A stretch of DNA of 21,229 nt from a virus. The stretch covers positions 1-21,229 of the IMG/VR virus record IMGVR_UViG_3300030098_002878; one strand, given 5' to 3'. A program made the position numbers and the translations under genes. The notes under the pieces are model-generated. The model made no database searches. It worked only from the letters and a program-made list of their open reading frames with translations, and was not told where the DNA came from. Below are positions 12,851 through 18,629 of the stretch, piece by piece (position 1 is the first letter of the stretch; each line of letters begins with the position of its first letter).

Positions 12851-13050
12851 TTTTCTACCTCATCATAAATTTCTAATAGCATTTCTTCTATTTTTTCTGA
12901 TCTTTCTACCATAACTTTTTCCAAGTGCTTAAACTTTTGATTATTAAACCAGCGCATCAAATAATGATACACAATAAGCAAAACTGCGATGTATACTAAG
13001 GTAAATACATCAAATCCATTCTCGGATAATGATTGCAACCAAAAACTCAT
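12847..13050 (-). CDS. Small membrane protein with coiled-coil tail, 67 aa
   Basis: The N-terminus (MSFWLQSLSENGFDVF) is followed by one membrane segment (TLVYIAVLLIVYHYLM, about 17-32). A charged helix (KHLEKVMVERSEKIEEMLLEIYDEVE) with heptad-like hydrophobics follows. The start overlaps the methyltransferase stop by ATGA and its stop overlaps the 36-aa gene by ATGA. A holin-like or spanin-like job is possible by shape, but there is no lysin next to it and no lipobox, so I leave it unassigned. Confidence 0.7.
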   Translation of the reverse strand: MSFWLQSLSENGFDVFTLVYIAVLLIVYHYLMRWFNNQKFKHLEKVMVERSEKIEEMLLEIYDEVEK

Positions 13051-14276
13051 AATAACTCCTTTATTTTCCTAGCTACTGCTGCAACTACATCCACAGTCAC
13101 TGCATTACCAGCTTGTTTATATCTTTGTGTATCACTAATAGCCACCTTCTTACCATTTAACAATCCAAACTCATTATGATTATCTGGAAAGCCTTGCAGT
13201 CTCATACATTCTACTGGTGTAAGTCTGCGTATGGAAGTATTGCTATTTATAATTGGCGAGTTTTGTCCTGTTTTTTCTCCACGAGATGGCAAAGTTGGTG
13301 CTAAACCATAATCATTATATATGCGCTTTGTTTGTGTTTTATGTTTTTGATGATAACTGATCTTCACTCCATGCTGATCTTGTTGCGTAAGCGTAAACAT
13401 ATCTTCGCCATCTTCTTGAATTAAACGGCCATTCTGTGATTTATTGTGCCTTCGTGGATCGATTACTGGTTGAACCATCATCGGCACATTGTTACCGCCC
13501 ATTCCCATTTGACTTGAAAGGCAAGGTGTTTCTCCTGGTACTTTGTGGTAACGTATTGCTCTGCCACCATCGGCACGTTTTCCATCAAAACTGCGCTCTG
13601 TGAATGTTTGTATCAAATTTGCATTACTTTCATCTATATACGTGTCCATATCTCCCATTTTATGATATCGTGCAGTTATCGTGGATGAATAGGTGGCGTT
13701 TGTCTTGCGTTTTGAGTTAAATGAGTTACCATCTTCTCCGATAGGAAATACCGATCGTCCACCTCTGTCTCCAGTATATCCGACAAGGTATAACCGCTCT
13801 CTATTTTGGGGTAGAAACCAGCGTGTATTAAGCAGTTGCCATTCGAGTCTATAGCTCCCAATGTTGGTAAAGGCTTGGATAATTGCCCAAAAGTCTGCGC
13901 CATTGTTTGAGGAGAATGTTCCTTTAACATTTTCCCAGACAAAAACACGTGGTTTGCACTCATCGATGAGCCTAATTGCTTCCCAGATAAGAGAACTGCG
14001 CGTTCCTTCAGTTGCCCCAGCGCGCTTTCCAGCGATACTAAAATCTTGGCAAGGTGATCCAAAAGTGATAATGTCGATTTTGGGAAGGTTTTCTGATCGA
14101 ATAGATTTAACATCTCCTAACTCCTCTGCAAATGGATTGTTATATTTATATACTGCACTGGCATATTTGTCTACCTCGGCAAATCCAACGTAATCAAACT
14201 CAAAGCCTGCACGTTCAAAGCCTAAATGGAATCCACCTATGCCACTAAATAGGTCTAAAAGTTTCACACCTGACAT
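13047..14276 (-). CDS. DNA (cytosine-5) methyltransferase
   Basis: All main motifs of C5 methyltransferases are present (numbered from the ATG at 14276): motif I LLDLFSGIGGF (about 5-15), motif IV GSPCQDFS with catalytic Cys76, motif VI WENVKG (Glu115) and motif VIII QNRERLYLVGY. A variable target-recognition region follows, then motif IX RRLTPVECMRLQGFPD and motif X GNAVTVDVVAAVARKI. I use the ATG at 14276 because an upstream TTG has no ribosome site. No restriction enzyme is adjacent, so it is probably an orphan enzyme protecting phage DNA from host restriction. The target site cannot be read from the sequence. Confidence 0.93.
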   Translation of the reverse strand: MSGVKLLDLFSGIGGFHLGFERAGFEFDYVGFAEVDKYASAVYKYNNPFAEELGDVKSIRSENLPKIDIITFGSPCQDFSIAGKRAGATEGTRSSLIWEAIRLIDECKPRVFVWENVKGTFSSNNGADFWAIIQAFTNIGSYRLEWQLLNTRWFLPQNRERLYLVGYTGDRGGRSVFPIGEDGNSFNSKRKTNATYSSTITARYHKMGDMDTYIDESNANLIQTFTERSFDGKRADGGRAIRYHKVPGETPCLSSQMGMGGNNVPMMVQPVIDPRRHNKSQNGRLIQEDGEDMFTLTQQDQHGVKISYHQKHKTQTKRIYNDYGLAPTLPSRGEKTGQNSPIINSNTSIRRLTPVECMRLQGFPDNHNEFGLLNGKKVAISDTQRYKQAGNAVTVDVVAAVARKIKELL

Positions 14277-14324
14277 GGCTGCCCATACCAAAGCCAAACG
14301 AAGGAAAATACATTTGTCATCCTT

Positions 14325-14561
14325 CTAGACATTTGAGTCAGGTGTGCATTGATTACAAATCTTTCTTTCTTTTCCATATGTAACAAAATCTTCGTAATAC
14401 TCTATATGGTACTTAGTTGTTTGCTTAGATTTTTCCCAACATCTTTTGCAAACATTGCAATAATATATATGCTCATCAGCTTTATATGCATCAGTATTTT
14501 TTCTATCTTTTATCTTATTTAAAGCAAAAACTTTTCTGCCCCACTGCAAGACATTATCCAT
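14325..14561 (-). CDS. Small zinc-binding protein, 78 aa
   Basis: C35, C38, C41 and C69, C72 form a CxxCxxC...CxxC pattern (YYCNVCKRCW, then ICNQCTP), consistent with one zinc site. The N-terminal part is basic (WGRKVFALNKIKDRKN). The start overlaps the previous gene's end by 8 nt. HNH and transcription-factor readings were considered, but no further motif supports them. It belongs to the replication/modification operon by position. Confidence 0.65.
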   Translation of the reverse strand: MDNVLQWGRKVFALNKIKDRKNTDAYKADEHIYYCNVCKRCWEKSKQTTKYHIEYYEDFVTYGKERKICNQCTPDSNV

Positions 14562-14772
14562 TAATCTCTTTCCTTACTTGGTTAGTTATATCTACTTCAG
14601 AACCATCATACTGCACCTGCGCAGCAAACAATAGCTCTCCACCTCTTCTTAAACTTTTTAACTTTTTAAGGTCTTTAATTAAATCTTTTAAGTCTAACCT
14701 TGTAATAACCTCATCGGCCGTTTGTAAATCTTCAGTATCATACTGGATACTTCCTGCGTAATATTCTATCAT
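14554..14772 (-). CDS. Hypothetical helical protein, 72 aa
   Basis: The start is set at ATG 14770-14772, which forms an ATGA overlap with the stop of the PP-loop gene; an ATG 9 nt upstream is less likely. The protein begins MIEYYAGSIQYDTEDLQTAD and continues with a charged helix (DLIKDLKKLKSLRRGGE) and a short beta stretch (LLFAAQVQYDGSEVD). No family is recognised. Tight coupling to the PP-loop enzyme suggests a shared pathway. Confidence 0.68.
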   Translation of the reverse strand: MIEYYAGSIQYDTEDLQTADEVITRLDLKDLIKDLKKLKSLRRGGELLFAAQVQYDGSEVDITNQVRKEING

Positions 14773-15548
14773 AAGCCACAAAATCCTTCTTCACACATAA
14801 ACAATTCTTGTTGATCTGCAAATTCTATTCTTTCTAATGGTATTAGTGATCTATGTAAATACATTTTATCTTTTAAACCTCTTTTTGATGAATCTCTTAT
14901 AGCATTATCTACTTCCACGCATTGCTCCCATTCCTTTGGGTGGTTATCTTTTATTTCTTTCCAGTTTTTGTCTGAATGATAAGGACAAAACGTACAGGAT
15001 GACTTAGGTGGGATTGGAAAAGAGAATCGCTTAAAAACTTTCATGCAATCTCCTCTACTCATTCTTTGATCTATTAATGGATATTTATAATCAATTCTTG
15101 GTAATTGACTTTCTTTCATTCGTTGAATTTCATCTAAAGTAATACCTAACCACATTTCTGTCTTTGGCATTCTTTGTCGTGGTTTTAAACCATGCAATTC
15201 TCTTACCTTTTTAATAACTGGTTGTATTTTATATTCTCCTGTACATTGCCTTCTTACCATCCCACCACTTTCACTAAATGCTGGTATTGATGCCCATCTT
15301 GCACCTTGCGAATTTTGCTTTTTTAATATATCTTGTAATAAGTTTCTCTCATTAATAACATGTATTGGTATACCATCATTATATTTTGCCCACTCTTGTA
15401 ACATTTCTAATATTTCATAGGTTCTTGGTAACTCTGCACCAGGATCAGCAAAAACTGCGTGATCTGCTCTTTCAATCATTTTAGTGCTGCTTAAAAAATA
15501 TAAAGCAGTGCTTTGCACACCCAAACCAAGTGAAATCACTTTCATCAT
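14769..15548 (-). CDS. PP-loop ATP pyrophosphatase (PAPS reductase / DndC-like)
   Basis: The N-terminus has a PP-loop (SLGLGVQST, residues 6-14) and VFADPGAELPRTYE, the typical second strand of the adenine-nucleotide alpha-hydrolase fold. Six Cys are placed as possible metal or persulfide sites: RQCTGEYKI (C102), GDCMKVF (C168), SSCTFCPYH (C185, C188) and CEEGFCGL (C252, C257). Such phage proteins are often named PAPS reductase, but the Cys set and the C-T-x-x-x-K-I motif fit sulfur-transfer or base-modifying relatives (DndC, tRNA thiolases) at least as well. It overlaps its neighbours by TGATG and ATGA. The substrate is unknown. Confidence 0.75.
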   Translation of the reverse strand: MMKVISLGLGVQSTALYFLSSTKMIERADHAVFADPGAELPRTYEILEMLQEWAKYNDGIPIHVINERNLLQDILKKQNSQGARWASIPAFSESGGMVRRQCTGEYKIQPVIKKVRELHGLKPRQRMPKTEMWLGITLDEIQRMKESQLPRIDYKYPLIDQRMSRGDCMKVFKRFSFPIPPKSSCTFCPYHSDKNWKEIKDNHPKEWEQCVEVDNAIRDSSKRGLKDKMYLHRSLIPLERIEFADQQELFMCEEGFCGL

Positions 15549-15934
15549 CAGCTAAACTCTGGAAACCTTTCGTAAGAATAAAACCATTTTCTGCCTTTGC
15601 TCTGATTATTCTTACCTGTACTCAGCGCAAGGCACAATGCATGCGTATTTTCGTATGGTACATACGCAACTATATCTTTAGGTACATAGTATACTGCCAC
15701 TACATCAACGCGTCTAGTATTGCGATATTTACTTAGATTTACTTCTACTGCTGTACCTCTGGATACTTCCAATACTGATTTAACCTGCACTCGTTTCATT
15801 GCACCATTAGACATCTCAACTACCAGATCTACTTGATCTGCATCTACAATAGGATGATACACATTATAACCTTGCATAATTAAATCTTTTTGAACTGCAA
15901 GTTCACCCAACGCACCTTTAAACTGACTTCGCAT
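15548..15934 (-). CDS. PD-(D/E)XK endonuclease-like protein, 128 aa
   Basis: The core reads GALGELAVQKDLIMQGYNV, then DQVDLVVEMSNGAMKRVQVKS. This gives the Glu of motif I, the Asp of motif II and the QxK of motif III, as in the small PDDEXK family that includes Holliday-junction-resolvase-like proteins. A basic C-terminus follows. The start is taken at ATG 15934 (MRSQFKGAL) with GGAAG upstream; a longer frame from 15961 is less likely. It overlaps the upstream nuclease-like gene. A role in recombination or junction cleavage is inferred. Confidence 0.68.
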   Translation of the reverse strand: MRSQFKGALGELAVQKDLIMQGYNVYHPIVDADQVDLVVEMSNGAMKRVQVKSVLEVSRGTAVEVNLSKYRNTRRVDVVAVYYVPKDIVAYVPYENTHALCLALSTGKNNQSKGRKWFYSYERFPEFS

Positions 15935-16418
15935 CTTGCTTCCACTCAATATAAGGTTCAAAGAAATCCATTGATGTTAAGGAACTACTATCAATATTAT
16001 AGTTAGGACCATAGCCAGTGTCCTTTATATTTGATTCAGAGAGTAATTCTTCAGACTTTGCCCAGCCTAGCAACGTAAATACAGGACTTGCATCATGCAC
16101 TAATATAAATGCATCACAGTCTTTTACATTCTTTTTTAGCTTTGCTTGTAAATACCCAGGATTATACTTTGTAGTCTTAACATCAATCTTTATATCATTA
16201 ATACTAAGATCATAACCACTGTAATGTGGTCCAATCACAAAGTCAGGATAGGCATTATATTTTTTACACACAGCGAGTTCTCCGCACACTCCACGCATAT
16301 CTATGGTTAAATCACGCAGACCGCGAGATGTCACTCCATTGCGTTGATTCTGATTCATTTTTGCTTGTGCTACGCCCTTCGCTATCCGCAACTCCATTTG
16401 GCTTAGTGTTACTTGCAT
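15918..16418 (-). CDS. PD-(D/E)XK nuclease-like protein, 166 aa
   Basis: The ATG at 16418 (MQVTLSQMELRIAKG) follows AAGGAAAATCCAC, a good ribosome site. The longer frame to 16544 lies inside the previous gene and is rejected. The core shows GVCGELAVCKKYNAYPD (motif I Glu), SGYDLSINDIKIDVKTTKY (motif II Asp and DVK of motif III), then hydrophobic strands (AFILVHDA, FTLLGWA). It resembles restriction-endonuclease-fold proteins of phages. Its first 107 nt overlap the 3' end of the 16312-16725 gene in another frame. Confidence 0.62.
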   Translation of the reverse strand: MQVTLSQMELRIAKGVAQAKMNQNQRNGVTSRGLRDLTIDMRGVCGELAVCKKYNAYPDFVIGPHYSGYDLSINDIKIDVKTTKYNPGYLQAKLKKNVKDCDAFILVHDASPVFTLLGWAKSEELLSESNIKDTGYGPNYNIDSSSLTSMDFFEPYIEWKQDAKSV

Positions 16419-16725
16419 GTGGATTTTCCTTATCGATAGCAGCCAAAAGCACCATGTAATTGGCCACATCGAGACAACGATTATATGTGGTTTCATCACT
16501 ATGGGTTTTGCCTGTCTTTGCATCGTTAGCCAGCGCATCAACATGTTTCAATACATATACCATTAGTGCCTGCTTTGGTGTAATTCCAAGCCGATTCGCT
16601 ACGTGCTTAAAATTGTATAGTTTATCATCATTACTAATGGTGTACTCGATTGATTTGTTATCACTTACCTCAGATGCAGTTTTAAAAAAACTATCTCTTA
16701 ATTGATTAAATTCTTTGTATTTCAT
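16312..16725 (-). CDS. DUF1599-like (nucleotide-modification-associated) protein
   Basis: The 137-aa protein contains NKSIEYTISNDDKLYNFKHVANRLG, then TPKQALMVYVLKHVDAL and a RCLDVANYMVLLAAI segment. This is the pattern I associate with DUF1599 / nucleotide modification associated domain 1 proteins, small helical phage proteins of unknown biochemistry. The polar tail (SKNESESTQWSD) overlaps the next gene and may be disordered. The start is an ATGA overlap with the 52-aa gene. The family is moderately sure; the function is inferred from neighbours in nucleotide and DNA metabolism. Confidence 0.6.
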   Translation of the reverse strand: MKYKEFNQLRDSFFKTASEVSDNKSIEYTISNDDKLYNFKHVANRLGITPKQALMVYVLKHVDALANDAKTGKTHSDETTYNRCLDVANYMVLLAAIDKENPHASNTKPNGVADSEGRSTSKNESESTQWSDISRSA

Positions 16726-16880
16726 TCAAATGTATCCCAGTTAATATGTGGTCTTATTACTTTTATTTCTAATTTAAGTGATTTAATATGTGCATCCATC
16801 TCAAACACTGCATTTTCTATGCTTCCATATTTTTTTATATATTTATCAAGTATTTTATTTTTGTATTTTTGAAACTTCAT
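16722..16880 (-). CDS. Small protein, 52 aa
   Basis: ATG 16878-16880 follows AGGAGAGATAA, a strong ribosome site, and forms ATGA overlaps both with the upstream gene and with the downstream start at 16725. The peptide is basic at the N-terminus (MKFQKYKNKILDKYIKKYG), then helical (ENAVFEMDAHIKSLKLEIK), and ends HINWDTFE. No family is recognised. The double overlap supports a real gene. Confidence 0.65.
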   Translation of the reverse strand: MKFQKYKNKILDKYIKKYGSIENAVFEMDAHIKSLKLEIKVIRPHINWDTFE

Positions 16881-17041
16881 TTATCTCTCCTATTATTAAG
16901 TTTTTCAATATCCCAACCCCACTTTCTTAGCTCTACCACTCCACCTTTAGTATATGATTTTATAAAAGACTTTTTAAAATCGTAATACATTTTTACTAAC
17001 TTGCCTTTAGGTGTGCAGAGCCACACTGATCTATTTATCAT
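16877..17041 (-). CDS. Small basic protein, 54 aa
   Basis: It runs from ATG 17039-17041 to a TGA in an ATGA overlap with the next gene. The peptide begins MINRSVWLCTPKGKLVKMYY and ends with GGVVELRKWGWDIEKLNNRRDK; it is basic and Trp-containing. It overlaps the upstream gene by 11 nt. No ribosome site stands out, so coupling to the gene before it is likely. Function unknown. Confidence 0.58.
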   Translation of the reverse strand: MINRSVWLCTPKGKLVKMYYDFKKSFIKSYTKGGVVELRKWGWDIEKLNNRRDK

Positions 17042-17201
17042 CAGTATTTCTGCGTTGTAACGTTCTTAAAATATCATCACATACATCCAGCGCAACATCG
17101 ACACGCTTATCTTCATCTGGAATATGCTTTTCTAGTGCTTTTAATACACTCTTTGATACGATAGCAACCATAGCTGCTTTAGGTTTCATTGGATATGGCA
17201 T
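17031..17201 (-). CDS. Small helical protein, 56 aa
   Basis: ATG 17199-17201 follows GGAGAGAGAATA and overlaps the stop of the Hjc-like gene as TAATG. The peptide begins MPYPMKPKAAMVAIVSKSV and continues LKALEKHIPDEDKRVDVALDVCDD, a helical pattern ending in a polar tail. No family is recognised. The ribosome site and overlaps argue for a real gene. Confidence 0.65.
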   Translation of the reverse strand: MPYPMKPKAAMVAIVSKSVLKALEKHIPDEDKRVDVALDVCDDILRTLQRRNTDDK

Positions 17202-17590
17202 TATTCTCTCTCCTTAAATTTCGCGGAGTCTTGACTATCACGATCATTAGACACGCCATTTTCTTGGTTATGGGTTTCTACGACTCCGCGTTTAAATAAA
17301 TTTTTCATCCATGAATGCTTTGCAATCCATAGCCAAGGCTTTCTATCCTGCCTGACCATCACTACATCTGCATTCTTAAAATCTAAAAATCCTGCGATCT
17401 TTTTTCTTCTCTTTACTTGTACCAGGATGGTAAGATCGCCTTTAGTAGCTTTGACATCTATATCACTCTTTTCGCCAAAGCTGCGCCCATCACTTCCCCA
17501 TGAACGCTCGGCGGTGAAGCCAAGATCGCGGAGCAATTCTACGACCTCGACTTCACCTTTGTAGCCTTTTCTGGATGCGGAAGAAGGCAT
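17201..17590 (-). CDS. Holliday-junction-resolvase-like (Hjc fold) nuclease, 129 aa
   Basis: KGYKGEVEVVELLRDLGFTAERSW gives the N-terminal basic residue and Glu of the Hjc/PDDEXK family. KSDIDVKATKGDLTILVQVKRRK then gives the Asp (motif II) and the QxK (motif III). The strands and the Lys-rich tail fit archaeal-type resolvases and their phage relatives, which cut branched DNA before packaging. The C-terminal third (ENGVSNDRDSQDSAKFKERE) is polar. It lies directly downstream of SSB, which supports a role in replication or recombination. Confidence 0.72.
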   Translation of the reverse strand: MPSSASRKGYKGEVEVVELLRDLGFTAERSWGSDGRSFGEKSDIDVKATKGDLTILVQVKRRKKIAGFLDFKNADVVMVRQDRKPWLWIAKHSWMKNLFKRGVVETHNQENGVSNDRDSQDSAKFKERE

Positions 17591-17592
17591 AT

Positions 17593-18090
17593 TTAGAAAG
17601 GTAGCTCTTCTTCTTGGGTAGCGGCGTTTCCTTCAAATACTGCGTTTGGATCATAGTCGGCTTTAAACTCTTTGTAAGCCTTCGTTATTTCATCGGTCAT
17701 AGGTGACTTAGGACATGGCGTTGCAGTGTAGGTAGTGTCCATACCATCGCCATTTCTAGTAACAATCACATCGTATTGTGATAGGTTTCCCCACTCACTA
17801 TTACGATCCAACTCTAGCAACTGCTTCTGCACAGTAGCCTGCGTAATATCCAGTATCTTTACTTGATCATTATTCCATACTGGTACTTGCCAAAAATGTT
17901 TTGGCTTCTCACCAGCAGGTGCTTCGTTAGCTAGTTTAATACGAACTGGTGTCCTATCATCCTGCCAATATTGATAACCAACTACTGGTGTATCTAATAT
18001 TCGGAATCTATTTTCACCTTTTACAAACTTCATATAACTGCTTTCACCACTGGAAGGCACGTTATAATCAGCATTAAGTAAACCACTCAT
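17593..18090 (-). CDS. Single-strand DNA-binding protein
   Basis: The 165-aa protein has a central beta-rich, aromatic-containing domain (NRFRILDTPVVGYQYWQDDRTPVRIKL cut by polar loops; KHFWQVPVWNNDQVKILDIT; SQYDVIVTRNGDG) consistent with an OB fold. Its acidic tail ends in EEELPF, the hallmark SSB tip that recruits partner proteins (compare DDDIPF in E. coli SSB). The start MSGLLNADYNVPSSG is preceded by a ribosome site at about AAAGGAGTAATCG. It lies first among the replication genes and directly before an Hjc-like nuclease. The role is well supported although the family is divergent. Confidence 0.82.
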   Translation of the reverse strand: MSGLLNADYNVPSSGESSYMKFVKGENRFRILDTPVVGYQYWQDDRTPVRIKLANEAPAGEKPKHFWQVPVWNNDQVKILDITQATVQKQLLELDRNSEWGNLSQYDVIVTRNGDGMDTTYTATPCPKSPMTDEITKAYKEFKADYDPNAVFEGNAATQEEELPF

Positions 18091-18093
18091 CGA

Positions 18094-18303
18094 TTACTCC
18101 TTTATTAGTTTATATGAATATCCGCGTCTATCTAATAAAGCAATCACTTTTTTATATTGCTGTTCGGTTATTTCTGCTCGAACACCTACATCTGATTGCT
18201 TTGACTGCGGTTGATATGTATCCGATTTATCGAATATTTTGCGACAATCTTGAGCAAATTGAAATCGCTCATCTTTATCTTGAATAATTATTTCGTATAT
18301 CAT
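18094..18303 (-). CDS. Hypothetical protein upstream of SSB, 69 aa
   Basis: The start is taken at ATG 18301-18303 (MIYEIIIQDKDERFQFAQD); a start 9 nt upstream is possible. The C-terminus reads VRAEITEQQYKKVIALLDRRGYSYKLIKE, a helix-strand layout. No family is recognised. It ends 3 nt before the SSB start. Its start codon lies at the foot of the large inverted repeat 18301-18376, so translation may be controlled by that structure. Confidence 0.68.
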   Translation of the reverse strand: MIYEIIIQDKDERFQFAQDCRKIFDKSDTYQPQSKQSDVGVRAEITEQQYKKVIALLDRRGYSYKLIKE

Positions 18304-18376
18304 GGGCAGCACCTAATAGTGTTAAGAGAGAGAGAGTGTAGTTGTGGGTACACTATTAAAAGTGGTACTGCCCATG
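18301..18376. repeat. Compound inverted repeat at the head of the SSB operon
   Basis: Outer arms CATGGGCAG (18301-18309) and CTGCCCATG (18368-18376) extend by ACC/GGT past a C-A mismatch. Inner arms TAATAGTGT (18314-18322) and ACACTATTA (18350-18358) follow, with five unpaired bases on one side. The loop holds a GA-dinucleotide tract. In the leftward transcript the 3' arm includes the start codon and weak AGGT ribosome site of the next gene, so folding could hide the start. Confidence 0.7.
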
Positions 18377-18391
18377 TCTTATGGAGCAAAT

Positions 18392-18580
18392 CTAATAAGG
18401 CCATTTAATAAAATCCATCTTAATGCCAAGTACACGCGCAATGCGGACCTTATGTTCATGTCTAAATTTTCTTTTGCCATTCATCATTAATGATAACATG
18501 GACTTATCGAGTGCAATATGTTTAGCTAATTGATTTTGTGAAAAACCACACTCTCTCATATGTTGTTTTAATTCTTTCAT
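18392..18580 (-). CDS. XRE/Cro-type repressor, 62 aa
   Basis: This compact helix-turn-helix protein has CGFSQNQLAKHIALDKSMLS (about 11-30) as the Q-L-A helix and turn, followed by LMMNGKRKFRHEHKVRIARVLG, the typical XRE continuation. It has no dimerisation domain, as in Cro. The ATG at 18578-18580 directly abuts the right arm of a 10-bp inverted repeat, with no room for a ribosome site, so the message may be leaderless and self-repressed. It lies between tail genes and the replication operon and could set early/late timing. Lysogeny cannot be inferred without an integrase. Confidence 0.82.
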   Translation of the reverse strand: MKELKQHMRECGFSQNQLAKHIALDKSMLSLMMNGKRKFRHEHKVRIARVLGIKMDFIKWPY

Positions 18581-18615
18581 AGTGTTGACAGAAACTAAGA
18601 AACTTTGTCAACACT
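18581..18615. promoter_or_regulatory. Operator-like inverted repeat before the XRE gene
   Basis: AGTGTTGACA (18581-18590) and TGTCAACACT (18606-18615) are perfect 10-bp inverted arms with a 15-bp spacer. Each arm contains TTGACA, so arms may double as -35 elements in both directions. Position directly at the repressor start suggests autoregulation. The half-site GTGTTGACA recurs at 7013-7021 in the other control region. Confidence 0.65.
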
Positions 18616-18629
18616 TGGCAAGGATTATT

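Noticed and set aside
13676-14113. 145-codon minus-strand frame inside the methyltransferase
   Set aside because: It is an out-of-frame shadow of a gene with all its conserved motifs intact.
15537-15560. CTGATGA on the minus strand, as a third hammerhead core
   Set aside because: GAAA follows after a single base with no room for stem II, and the sequence is explained by overlapping stop and start codons of two genes.
17036-17050. CTGATGA on the minus strand near the 54-aa gene start
   Set aside because: No GAAA, stem III or cleavage triplet follows in a usable arrangement.
18392-18615. Evidence of lysogeny from the XRE repressor and operator
   Set aside because: No integrase, excisionase or attachment site is visible, and Cro-like proteins also occur in strictly lytic phages.
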